Source: Candidatus Thorarchaeota archaeon (GTDB lineage: Archaea; Asgardarchaeota; Thorarchaeia; Thorarchaeales; Thorarchaeaceae). From it: 64,000 nucleotides of DNA. Within the stretch, counting starts at the first letter, position 1. Each line of letters starts with the position of its first letter. Below are positions 16,608-25,300 of the stretch, piece by piece. Position numbers and translations under genes: made by a program. Under the pieces are notes generated by a model. That model was not told the origin of the DNA, did not search any database, and saw only the letters and a program-made list of their open reading frames with translations. The DNA is taken from NCBI GenBank assembly GCA_029855935.1, contig JAGSHN010000019.1, positions 41,216-105,215 of the forward strand, written 5' to 3'.

Positions 16608-17629
16608 GTACTACGGTTAGAACTATCTGTCTTCTGACACACCGTTATGGTGTGAACATAAGACAGGGCATATTCCGTCTGAGGCGCAGCAGACGCATTG
16701 CACCGCTTATGGTGCTGATGCTGTCCATCGCACTGGCCAGTGCACTTGCCGTCCCGCTGGCCACAGAGACCACGACGGTGTCTTCTACAGCTCCGGTGAG
16801 AGAGGTGATGGGGGCTGCTGGCACCCCGAATGTCACACTCACCTATAACTCTCTGTGGAATCAGACAGAGTCGCCAGTCCACTCTGGTGATCGCATCGAG
16901 GGTGACCATATTGTCCTATTTGCTCGCTGGAGCCCTGCTTCTTCTGTCAACTCCTCAACGATTGAGGTCAATGCGACAGTCGTTCCAACGGTGATATGCG
17001 CGACGAACGACTCTGCGGTCGTGTCCGTAGACACGCGGGCGCTGGGAAACAACTTCACCTGCACGATCAATATGACCGCTCATTTGGCGAATGGGTCCGT
17101 CGTATACCAGCTTGTGGAGGACGTCTTCCTTGGGAACTTCTTCACCCCGCACGTGACAGTGGTCACTCCCAACGGTGGTGAGGTATGGACCGGTGTCAAC
17201 AACATCACGTGGGTCGCGTGGGACAACAACACCGAGGAGACACTGACCTTCGAGGTGCTGCTCTCATCTGATGGCGGCAAGACCTTCGAGTTGATAGCAA
17301 GCAAGATAACGGTCACTTGGTACGAATGGAACTGCACTCCCTTCTATCATCTCGACACCTATATGGTCAAGGTGCGAGTGACCGACGGGATCTACTGGTC
17401 AGAGGACACATCTGATGGCCTCTTTTCGGCAGGTGAGGTGCCTGTTCCGACAACAACCACCACTACCACCACTACCACCACGACAACCAGTACAACGCCC
17501 ACGACGAGTACTACCACAACAACCACTGCGCCAATTACTGAGCCTGCCATCATGTTCCTCGCTGCCGTGATGATCGTCGCCTCAGTCTTTGCTGTGGCCG
17601 CATACTACTCCGCCCGCCAGTGGATGTGA
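16604..17629 (+). CDS. Thr-rich cell-surface protein with beta-sandwich domain and C-terminal anchor
   Basis: A 341-residue protein. A signal-like segment lies at about 30-48 (PLMVLMLSIALASALAV). The ectodomain includes PNGGEVWTGVNNITWVAWD, the pattern of the Kre9/KNH-like beta-sandwich domain common in archaeal and bacterial surface proteins. A pure Thr/Ser/Pro linker at about 283-312 (DNA 17448-17525, ACC/ACT/ACA repeats) would be O-glycosylated. A final transmembrane helix FLAAVMIVASVFAVAAYY ends the protein. Many Asn-x-Ser/Thr sites suggest N-glycosylation. It is translationally coupled to a membrane-anchored winged-helix protein. Start is TTG 16604 with GGAGG upstream. Confidence 0.75.
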   Translation: MSTTVRTICLLTHRYGVNIRQGIFRLRRSRRIAPLMVLMLSIALASALAVPLATETTTVSSTAPVREVMGAAGTPNVTLTYNSLWNQTESPVHSGDRIEGDHIVLFARWSPASSVNSSTIEVNATVVPTVICATNDSAVVSVDTRALGNNFTCTINMTAHLANGSVVYQLVEDVFLGNFFTPHVTVVTPNGGEVWTGVNNITWVAWDNNTEETLTFEVLLSSDGGKTFELIASKITVTWYEWNCTPFYHLDTYMVKVRVTDGIYWSEDTSDGLFSAGEVPVPTTTTTTTTTTTTTSTTPTTSTTTTTTAPITEPAIMFLAAVMIVASVFAVAAYYSARQWM

Positions 17630-17710
17630 CACTCTGACAGGCTGACAGATGGTCATCCACGTGGACGAAGATGCTACACAAGGCAACACTAGGTCATAGG
17701 CGATGGCATC

Positions 17711-18613
17711 TCATTGGCCAAGGATGCGGCTGAGGAGGTCCTCGGTACTGATGACATGCTTGTGTAGACCCAGCTGTTCTGGCTCAAGGCCGAGCGCCAG
17801 CCCCAGAAGCTGTGTATAGTAGAGCACCGGCAGGTTGTACCTGTTCTCGCCGAGTTCCTTGTTGAGCTGCAGTTGTGAGAACTCGAACTGTAGATGACAG
17901 AAGGAACACACGTTGATGACAGCGTCTACTCCCGCAGCCATCATATTGTCGAGCTTCTCTCTGGCGATGTCAACGCTCACGGGCGCATTGCTCCCACGGA
18001 CGCCGCCGCCCGCACCACAGCACATGAACTTGTCCCGGTACTGCACACTCTCTGCACCGGTCGCCTCCACGAGTTCATCAAGGAACCTGTGCCTCTGAGT
18101 TCTTCTCCAAGGCCTGTTCTTGCTCGGTTTGAGCAGATGACACCCATAGTGGACCGCCACTCTGAGGCCCCTCAGTGGTCGCTTGACGAGTTCCCGTATT
18201 CTGTCCAGCCCGACGTCGAAGTAGATTACCTCGATGAGATGTCGGGCATCCACGTTCCCGGTGAACTTGATACCAAGCCCCTTGAAGACCCTCTGAACCT
18301 CTGCGAGCCGTTCAGGATGCTCGTGCAGCTCTGCAAGGGTTTCCTTGAATGTGCCATAGCACCCGTTGCAGCCAGTGATGATGTCGTGTCCGGCCTGCTC
18401 GGCAAGGGCGAGATTCCGGGAGGCCAGAGCAAGCCAGGTCGGCTCGTCAAACGACCTGATTACACCGGGTGCAGGGCAGCAACTGGCCCCTTGGAGATCC
18501 TCGAGCTCAATGCCAATGCGTGGCAGGACCTCCCTGATACTCTTCTCCACGTTTGGAAAACGATTCGGCATCACGCAGCCGAGAAAGAATGAATACGTTC
18601 TGCTCTCAGTCAT
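17711..18613 (-). CDS. hdrB: Heterodisulfide reductase subunit B-like protein (copy 1)
   Basis: A 300-residue protein with two cysteine-rich CCG domains. The first has FLGCVMP, GASCCPAPGV and GCNGCYG; the second has HYGCHLL, MCCGAGGG and CSFCHLQ. In methanogen HdrB these bind two noncubane [4Fe-4S] clusters that reduce a heterodisulfide. It overlaps hdrC copy 1 by 4 bases. All cluster ligands appear kept, so it should be active, but without CoM/CoB biosynthesis in view the natural disulfide substrate is uncertain. Confidence 0.92.
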   Translation of the reverse strand: MTESRTYSFFLGCVMPNRFPNVEKSIREVLPRIGIELEDLQGASCCPAPGVIRSFDEPTWLALASRNLALAEQAGHDIITGCNGCYGTFKETLAELHEHPERLAEVQRVFKGLGIKFTGNVDARHLIEVIYFDVGLDRIRELVKRPLRGLRVAVHYGCHLLKPSKNRPWRRTQRHRFLDELVEATGAESVQYRDKFMCCGAGGGVRGSNAPVSVDIAREKLDNMMAAGVDAVINVCSFCHLQFEFSQLQLNKELGENRYNLPVLYYTQLLGLALGLEPEQLGLHKHVISTEDLLSRILGQ

Positions 18614-19161
18614 TGACCGGACTCCTCCGTGCTCTCAATGAGGTCGATAAAGCCGGTCCTCCGCATTATCTCCTGGACCTGTTCCAGAGCCTCCCCGCTG
18701 GAGTGTGTCGTCGGCGGAATCTCCTGAAGCCCGAGCTCCCTGCGCATCTCCCGGTTCGCGTCGTCAAGTGGTACTGCGTGTCCGGTCTTGATCAGCTTCC
18801 GCGACGCCTTTCTGTGCTGAGGCAGCATAAAGCCCTCCTCCACGGCCATGTTCCTCATTATGATGATTGCATCAGTCACCTTGATCTGTCGCGGACAGCG
18901 TTCGAGGCATGTGAGGCACGTTGCGCACAGCCACAGATCGGGGGACGTGAGCACCTCCTCTTTCAGTCCGAGAAGTGCCTTCCTGATTATCTCCCGCGTT
19001 CTGAAGGCCGTTCTTCTGCCGCTGGGACAGACACTGGAACACGTGCCGCACTGAATACAGGTACGTATCCTATCAGCCCCAGCCTCAACAAGGGTGTCCA
19101 CAAACTTCGGGTCAATGTCCTCATCATCAATGATATCGCGGACAATAGTGGAGTCGGTCAT
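18610..19161 (-). CDS. hdrC: Heterodisulfide reductase subunit C-like protein (copy 1)
   Basis: A 183-residue electron-transfer subunit with two [4Fe-4S] motifs, CIQCGTCSSVCP and CATCLTCLERCP. It would carry electrons from HdrA flavin/clusters to HdrB. It precedes hdrB copy 1 in one operon (4-base overlap). Its N-terminus aligns well with the HdrC at 20489, which helped fix that start. Confidence 0.92.
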   Translation of the reverse strand: MTDSTIVRDIIDDEDIDPKFVDTLVEAGADRIRTCIQCGTCSSVCPSGRRTAFRTREIIRKALLGLKEEVLTSPDLWLCATCLTCLERCPRQIKVTDAIIIMRNMAVEEGFMLPQHRKASRKLIKTGHAVPLDDANREMRRELGLQEIPPTTHSSGEALEQVQEIMRRTGFIDLIESTEESGQ

Positions 19162-19207
19162 CAGGAACCCTCAACGCTTGTACTGGCGTGGAAGCGCGGC
19201 TATCAAG

Positions 19208-19218
19208 ACGATATAAGC
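19208..19218 (-). promoter_or_regulatory. TATA box of the minus-strand hdrCB pair
   Basis: The minus strand reads GGCTTATATCG about 47-57 bases before the hdrC start at 19161, a well-formed archaeal TATA box. Confidence 0.5.
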
Positions 19219-19246
19219 CTTCAGTACGGAAGTGCTGTTCTGATGC

Positions 19247-20329
19247 TCACTCGATATCGTACTCTGCGTCCGACAGTAGACCCACATTTCCCACTCGGAC
19301 GTTTGTCAGACCCGCCTCTCTTGCCACCTCGGCGGCTCTTCTTGCGTGCCTTCTGCTGGTCCTTGGAAGATCTGTCATATGGTGGTGTGGGGTGAAGCCC
19401 AGCAGGGCTGTAGGAATGGTTGGATCGCAGGATGCAATGAACTGGCACAGCTGGCGGACCTCGTGAAGACCGACGTAGCCCGGCACAAGCAGAATACTGG
19501 CCACTAGAAACTCGCCATCCCTGTTCCTTCCTCTTCCGGCGAGCGTTCTGAAGTTCTTGAGGACCAAGTCATTTCTGACGCCTGTGAGGGCGGTGTATAT
19601 CTGCGGGGAGAATGCCTTGAGGTCGAACTTGATGGTCCCTCCAGTAGACTCCACCATATCTGCGATTCTGTCGAGCCACTTGAAGGAGATGTTTCCATTG
19701 GTCTCGTAGCAGACCCGGACGAGTCGCTCCTCGTTTAGGAGGCGGGCGGTCTCCAGTGAGTGGGCTGCGTTGCACGCAGGGTCGCCCCCAAAGAAGCAGA
19801 CGCAGGCTGTGGCGGTGTCTGACACAGCGGCCAGTCCAGCAGCGGTCATCCGAGGTCGCCCTGTGACCATCATCTCCTTGTACGACTCGTTCTGACAGAA
19901 GAGGCAGTCGGAGTTGCACGAGCCGTAGAAGACTGCCAGATTCTTGAGACGTCTTCCATCGCGCGACAGCCCGCTCTTAGTAGTGACAGGGCACACCCAG
20001 TCGGCGACGCAATTTGTCGGGAGCGGGTCAAAGTACCATGAGACAATGGCCTCATCTGGATATCTCTCGACAACTCTTCCATCACGTACCGTGAAGGAAC
20101 CGCAGAAGCCAATCTCTCCCTCACTCAGCCTACAATGGTTACCGCACTCAGGACAGACATACTGCCCATCTGTCGGAGGCCTCGGAATCAGCCCCGCACG
20201 GGCCCGAAGGCTGGCGTGTGTGTCCACTGCTGTATTGACGAGGGTGCTGTCCTCTCTGTAGCACGCCCCACATCGTCCGAGGACGGATGCCGCCAGCGCC
20301 TCACGGTCCGGGTGCGCTGCACAGAACAT
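19247..20329 (-). CDS. Radical SAM protein, PflA/AmmeMemoRadiSam-like
   Basis: A 360-residue radical SAM enzyme. The CX3CX2C motif is in YGSCNSDCLFCQNE. N-terminal extra cysteines, GRCGACYRE and CPECGNHCRL...GFCG, suggest a zinc or rubredoxin-like knuckle. ETNGNISFKWLDRI and GGTIKFDLKAFSPQIY are typical of pyruvate-formate-lyase-activase-like members (COG1313 kind). No glycyl radical enzyme is encoded nearby, so the target is unknown; modification of a neighbouring Hdr protein is only a guess from position. It is divergent from hdrC copy 2. Confidence 0.82.
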   Translation of the reverse strand: MFCAAHPDREALAASVLGRCGACYREDSTLVNTAVDTHASLRARAGLIPRPPTDGQYVCPECGNHCRLSEGEIGFCGSFTVRDGRVVERYPDEAIVSWYFDPLPTNCVADWVCPVTTKSGLSRDGRRLKNLAVFYGSCNSDCLFCQNESYKEMMVTGRPRMTAAGLAAVSDTATACVCFFGGDPACNAAHSLETARLLNEERLVRVCYETNGNISFKWLDRIADMVESTGGTIKFDLKAFSPQIYTALTGVRNDLVLKNFRTLAGRGRNRDGEFLVASILLVPGYVGLHEVRQLCQFIASCDPTIPTALLGFTPHHHMTDLPRTSRRHARRAAEVAREAGLTNVRVGNVGLLSDAEYDIE

Positions 20330-20442
20330 AGTGGGCTCTGTATGCCCGGAAGCAATCTAATGTTTTGCCCTGTTCTAGGCCACTTCTTGGTGCCCCCTCC
20401 AGACGCTCAGACCGACAACGTGTCTTGCCCTTTGGTAATGGA

Positions 20443-20448
20443 TTTAAG
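20443..20448 (+). promoter_or_regulatory. TATA-like box of hdrC copy 2
   Basis: TTTAAG sits 41-46 bases before the chosen TTG start at 20489. Transcription would begin near 20472, which places the in-frame ATG at 20438 upstream of the transcript and argues against its use. Confidence 0.45.
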
Positions 20449-20488
20449 GCCGGAAGCAGAGTTGACCAGAGCAGTCGGTGGAACAACA

Positions 20489-21076
20489 TTGACGAGCCCT
20501 GAAACAGAGTCGGCAGTCATCATCGATGAGCCTGACACCTCGTTTGTCGAGATGATAAAGCGCACAGGTGGTCCGAACGTCCAGAACTGTTTTCAGTGCG
20601 GCACATGTAGCGGGAGCTGCCCCGCTGGGGCCCGGACGAACTATCTGGTCCGTCTGATCATAAGGAAAGCGCTGCTGGGCCTCAAAGAGGAGGTCATCTC
20701 GGCGCCAGAGCTGTGGTACTGTACCACGTGTTACACGTGTCAGGACCGCTGTCCTCAGGAGGTCAATCCGACGGACGTGATCAAGGCCATCCGCAACATT
20801 GCCGTGGCCGAGGGTTATATGCTGGACAATCACAGAAAGACCGCCGCAAAGGTCGTCGATGCTGGTCATGCTGTCCCCCTCGACAAGGACACCTGGAGAA
20901 AGCTTCGCGAGTCGGTCGGGCTTGAGCCAGTCCCGCCGAACGCCAGCGGCAATCCTTGGGCCATAGAGGAGATACGCAAGATCACGAGAAAGAGTGGCTT
21001 CGACTCACTCATCGGCTATGAGGAGATGCGTCGGGCTGCGGAGGAGAAGGCTCGCCAGAAGGCCAAGAAGGGGTGA
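20489..21076 (+). CDS. hdrC: Heterodisulfide reductase subunit C-like protein (copy 2)
   Basis: A 195-residue HdrC with CFQCGTCSGSCP and CTTCYTCQDRCP cluster motifs. The start is TTG 20489 with GGTGG upstream; it gives MTSPETESAVIIDEPD, which aligns end to end with the N-terminus of copy 1 (MTDSTIVRDIIDDED). A longer form from ATG 20438 is less likely because the promoter box overlaps it. The C-terminus has a Lys/Ala-rich tail. It is followed 8 bases later by hdrB copy 2. Confidence 0.9.
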   Translation: MTSPETESAVIIDEPDTSFVEMIKRTGGPNVQNCFQCGTCSGSCPAGARTNYLVRLIIRKALLGLKEEVISAPELWYCTTCYTCQDRCPQEVNPTDVIKAIRNIAVAEGYMLDNHRKTAAKVVDAGHAVPLDKDTWRKLRESVGLEPVPPNASGNPWAIEEIRKITRKSGFDSLIGYEEMRRAAEEKARQKAKKG

Positions 21077-21084
21077 TTTCACGG

Positions 21085-21999
21085 ATGGCACGGCCCAAAT
21101 TCTATCACTTCTTGGGATGCATCATCCCGCACAGATATCCCAGCATCGAGAGAGCTGCGAGGCTCGTCTTTGAGGACCTCGGTGTCGAGCTTCTCGATAT
21201 GGTGGGCGCGACGTGCTGTCCCGCCCCGGGTGTGTTCGGCTCTTTCGACCGCGTGACGTGGGCCAGCATTGCAGCGCGCAATCTCACCATTGCTGAGGCT
21301 GGTGGTCATCCGATCACTACTGGCTGCAACGGCTGTTTCGCGAGCCTTTGGGACGCGAACCATGAACTGCACGTGGACGAGGAGCTTCGGAAGAGGGTCA
21401 ACGAGAACCTTGCCGAGATTGGACGCGAGTTCAAAGGCACTATTGAGGTCACCCACTATGTCGATGTGCTTGTGAACACCGTGGGTCTGGATGAGGTGCG
21501 CCGACACGTGGTCCGTCCCCTTGAGGGTGTCAGGATGGCACTTCATCCCGGTTGTCACTGGATGCGTCCGCGCGCACTGAAGAAGAAGGACAATTCTGAG
21601 CGACCACGCATATTTCGCGAGCTCTGCGAGACCTCGGGCGCTGAGTACGTTCCCTACAAGGACGAACTGATATGCTGTGGCGCAGGTGGTGCCGTAAGGA
21701 CCGCGGATCTCAAGGTGTCACTTGACTTTACAAAGCAGAAGTTCGAGAGCATAGAGGAGGCGGGTGGCGCCGACATAATCGTCACGCCTTGCCCGTTCTG
21801 CGAACTTCAACTCGACCTAGGCCAAGTCGAGATTCAGAAGAACTTCGGAGTGGAGTTCACATACGATGTTCTTCACGTGATGGAGCTTCTTGCTCTCGCG
21901 TTCGGTCATGAGCCCGGTGAGTTTGGACTGAAGACGCACCTGCAGTATCTGCAGCGGAAGTCGGAGCCACGCTGGGAGCGTCTGGGTGTCAAGGCGTAA
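21085..21999 (+). CDS. hdrB: Heterodisulfide reductase subunit B-like protein (copy 2)
   Basis: A 304-residue HdrB with both CCG domains: FLGCIIP, GATCCPAPGV and GCNGCFA; then HPGCHWM, ICCGAGGA and PCPFCELQ. The ATG at 21085 with GGGGTGAT upstream is preferred over GTG 21073. Copy 1 at 17711 and this copy are closer to each other in these motifs than either is to copy 3. A hairpin follows just after the stop codon. Confidence 0.92.
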   Translation: MARPKFYHFLGCIIPHRYPSIERAARLVFEDLGVELLDMVGATCCPAPGVFGSFDRVTWASIAARNLTIAEAGGHPITTGCNGCFASLWDANHELHVDEELRKRVNENLAEIGREFKGTIEVTHYVDVLVNTVGLDEVRRHVVRPLEGVRMALHPGCHWMRPRALKKKDNSERPRIFRELCETSGAEYVPYKDELICCGAGGAVRTADLKVSLDFTKQKFESIEEAGGADIIVTPCPFCELQLDLGQVEIQKNFGVEFTYDVLHVMELLALAFGHEPGEFGLKTHLQYLQRKSEPRWERLGVKA

Positions 22000-22006
22000 T
22001 AAATGC

Positions 22007-22047
22007 GTAGAGAGGCAGAGTCTCGACCCTGGGGCCTACCTCTCTGC
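22007..22047 (+). other. Hairpin after hdrB copy 2
   Basis: GTAGAGAGG and CCTCTCTGC can form a 9-bp stem (one G-T pair) around a 23-base loop, beginning 8 bases after the stop codon. It may help 3' end formation or RNA stability. It has no trailing T tract, so it is not a classical terminator. Confidence 0.35.
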
Positions 22048-22134
22048 CTCACCTCAGGTAATCACTCGGTGTCAGTCGCTATCAGGCGATGACTGAGTCT
22101 GCACCTCCACTCGTGCAAGATCTGTCTCCTCCTC

Positions 22135-22157
22135 GTAGGTCCGGCCATTGGACCTAC
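22135..22157 (+). other. Perfect hairpin in the leader region of the HdrA-MvhD operon
   Basis: GTAGGTCC, a 7-base loop and GGACCTAC form an uninterrupted 8-bp stem. It lies in the 389-base gap (22000-22388) between hdrB copy 2 and hdrA-mvhD, about 180 bases before the promoter box. Apart from this, the hairpin at 22007 and the promoter box at 22334, I see no gene or tRNA-like structure in the gap. Confidence 0.4.
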
Positions 22158-22333
22158 ACCGAGAGAGATACGCACGCGTATACCTTCTCGTCGCTCTCAT
22201 CTGTCTGCGTCCCAACAGGTATTCTTGACCTCATCATATAGAAATCCTTCGGACTCGAAAGGCCTGTCTAGTCTTTGTCACACTGCTCTGATGATGTGTC
22301 ACAGGACCTCAGACGCACGGCGCGACAACTAAC

Positions 22334-22340
22334 CTTTTAT
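22334..22340 (+). promoter_or_regulatory. TATA-like box of the hdrA-mvhD operon
   Basis: CTTTTAT lies about 50 bases before the ATG at 22389. A transcript starting near 22366 would leave a short leader with GGAG near 22374, supporting ATG 22389 and excluding the upstream TTG at 22275. Confidence 0.45.
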
Positions 22341-22388
22341 CGTGCAAATTCGACCACTGAGGCTATCACGGACGGAGTGACCTCAGAT

Positions 22389-25300
22389 ATGGCGGCGACT
22401 GCAACCAAGCCGGTCGTTGTGATCGGCGCAGGGATTGCTGGCATCAGAGCAGCGCTCGACCTTGCGGACACAGGCATCAAGGTCTATCTTGTGGAGCGAA
22501 ATCCGTCGATTGGCGGCCACATGTCACAGCTTGACAAGACCTTTCCGACCCTTGACTGCAGCATGTGTATAATGGGTCCGTGGATGGTCGACTGTTCACG
22601 GCACCCCAATATCGAGATACTCTCCTATTCCGAGGTCGTCGAGGTATCTGGTCAGCGTGGTGACTTCAAGGTCCGCGTGCTGAGGCACAATCGTCGTGTG
22701 GACCCTGACAGGTGCACTGGCTGCGGCGACTGTCAGCGAGTCTGTCCAATCGAGGTGCCAAACGAGTACGACCTTGGCCTAAAGATGCGAAAGGCCGCCT
22801 ACATCCCCTTTGCCCAAGCAGTCCCGAATGTCGCGACCATTGACATTGACAATTGTATACAGTGCATGATGTGCGTCAAGACCTGCAAGGCTGACGCCAT
22901 AGACTTTGATATGAAAGACGAGGAGATGGAGATTGAGGCGGCGTCCATAATTGTCAGTACAGGATACGAGCTACTTGATCCGGCCACTGTGCCTGAGTAT
23001 GGTTATGGCCGTTTTGCCAACGTGGTCACTGCGCTTGAGTATGAACGGATGGTCTCGGCCAGTGGTCCCACAGGCGGTGTTGTGGTACGTCCGTCCGATG
23101 GACGGGAGCCACACACGATTGCGTTTGTCCAGTGTGTTGGGTCAAGAGATGTTAATCACTGCTCTTACTGTTCGAGAATCTGCTGCACGTACGCGACGAA
23201 GGAGGCGATAATCACCAAGGAGCACACTCCTGAGGTGCATATCGACATAATGTACAACGACCTCCGCGCTTTCGGAAAGGGCTTCGAAGAGTTCTTGGTC
23301 CGTGGAAAGAGAGACTACGGTATCAACTACGTGAAAGGACTTCCGAGTGAGATACTTGAGGACCCGGAAACGCGTGACCTGATTGTGCGTCACGTTGATG
23401 CAACAGGTCGCAAGGTCGTGGCAGAACGATATGACCTCGTCGTGCTATGTCCCGCAATAGTTCCAACGGACAATCAAGAGCTGTTTGACAGGCTTGGCGT
23501 GAAGGTGGACGCCAACGGCTTCGTCACAGTTCCTGACTCCTCCATCGAGACAGTGGGTACGACCGTTCCCGGAATCTATGTGGCTGGTGCCACAGAGGCC
23601 CCTAAGGACATTCCGGACTCTGTTGCGCACGCAAGCGCCGCGGCCGCCCTGTCCATCCTCGACAACTCGCTCCCGCCGCCGACGACTACTACCGAGTCTG
23701 TCCCCGCCAAGGCAGAGGAGGCCGTTGCAGACCCGCGAATTGGGGTGTTCGTGTGTTCGTGTGGGATAAACATCGCTGGTGTCGTGGATGTTGCTGATGT
23801 CACTCAGTACGCCTCCACCCTGCCGAACGTTGTGTACTCAGAGAACCTGCTCTATGCGTGTTCGTCGGACTCGCAAGAGGTGATCAAGGAGGCAATCAAG
23901 GAGCACGGTCTGACACGTGTCATTGTCGCGTCGTGTACACCACGGACGCATGAGCCGCTCTTCCGGGCGACGGTCGAGGAGGCTGGTCTGAACAAATACC
24001 TATTCGAGATGGCAAACATCCGGGAACACTGCTCGTGGATTCATCAGAGCGCCAAGGACGAGGCGACTGAGAAGGCCAAAGACCTTGTCAGGATGGCCGT
24101 GGCTCGGGCACAGCTCCTAGAGCCTCAGGAGGAGGCCACGACCCCCGTGGAGGGCGCAGCCCTCATCATCGGTGCAGGTGTCACCGGGATGTCCGCTGCG
24201 GAGCTCATTGCGGAGAAGGGCTTCAAGGTCTACCTTGTCGACAAGAGTGAGCGTGTGGGAGGACTCCTCAATCATCTGGCCACTGTGAACTTCGACTATA
24301 CTCCCTCAACAGAGATAATCAGTTCCCTGCAGCAGAGGGTGGTCGACAATCCGAACATAGAGATTCTGCTGGGCTCTGAGGTCGTAGACAATCGAGGCTC
24401 GGTCGGAGACTTCAACGTCACAATCCGTACCCCCAATGGCCTGCGCGACCTCAAGGTGGGCGTTGTGATAATCGCCACCGGTGCCGTGCCACTCGATGAG
24501 AAGGGTCTCTTTGGTCTTCACGAGCTGCCGGGTGTGATGACAGAGGTCGACCTGAGCCAGAAGATCGCCTCCGGCGAGGACATCAAGGATGGCGATACGT
24601 TTGCGGTCATTCATTGCGCCGGGTCTCGCGAGGACGAGTCGATAGAGGGGGCAAGGACATGGTGTTCCTCCATCTGCTGTACAGTGGCGCTGGAACATAC
24701 GCTTGAGCTACTGGAGAAGTATCCCAACTCGCGGGTGTTCCACTTCTATCGTGACCTCAGGGTGTCATACGACGGCGAGGACAAGTACCGCGAGGCACGG
24801 AAGAAGGGCGTCATCTTCATGAGATACGACAGGGATGACCCTCCCGTCGTCACTGAGGGCAAGGAGCGGAGGCTGCGTGTCGAGGCCTTTGACCTCCTGC
24901 TGGGAGCCCGTGTCGGTGTGGAGGTTGACCATGTAGTTCTCGCCACAGCGATGATACCCCCCTCTGGCAACAAGCAGGTATCGGAGCTGTTCAAGACCCC
25001 ACTCAATACCTCAGGATTCTTCATGGAGGCCCATCCGAAGCTACGCCCTGTCGACTCTCAGACGGATGGCATCTTCGTGGCAGGAACAGCAACGGCACCA
25101 AAGCGCATCCACGAGAGTATCATCCAGGGTCGGGCGGCGGCCGCCCGGGCGCTTGTACCTCTGGTGAACGGCGTGCGCAAAGCCGAGGCGATAGTGTCGG
25201 TGGTCGACCCCGACATCTGTGTCGGCTGTGGAACCTGTGAGATCAACTGCGCCTTTGGTGCCATCGAGGTCGTTCCCGGTCAGGGTGGTCATGACTATGC

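Noticed and set aside
17448-17530. ACC/ACT/ACA repeat tract, possible microsatellite or CRISPR-like repeat
   Set aside because: It encodes the Thr-rich linker of the surface protein in frame, with no spacer structure.
22275-22388. N-terminal extension of HdrA starting at TTG 22275
   Set aside because: A TATA-like CTTTTAT at 22334 lies inside it and the extra residues do not match HdrA; ATG 22389 gives a normal FAD-binding start.
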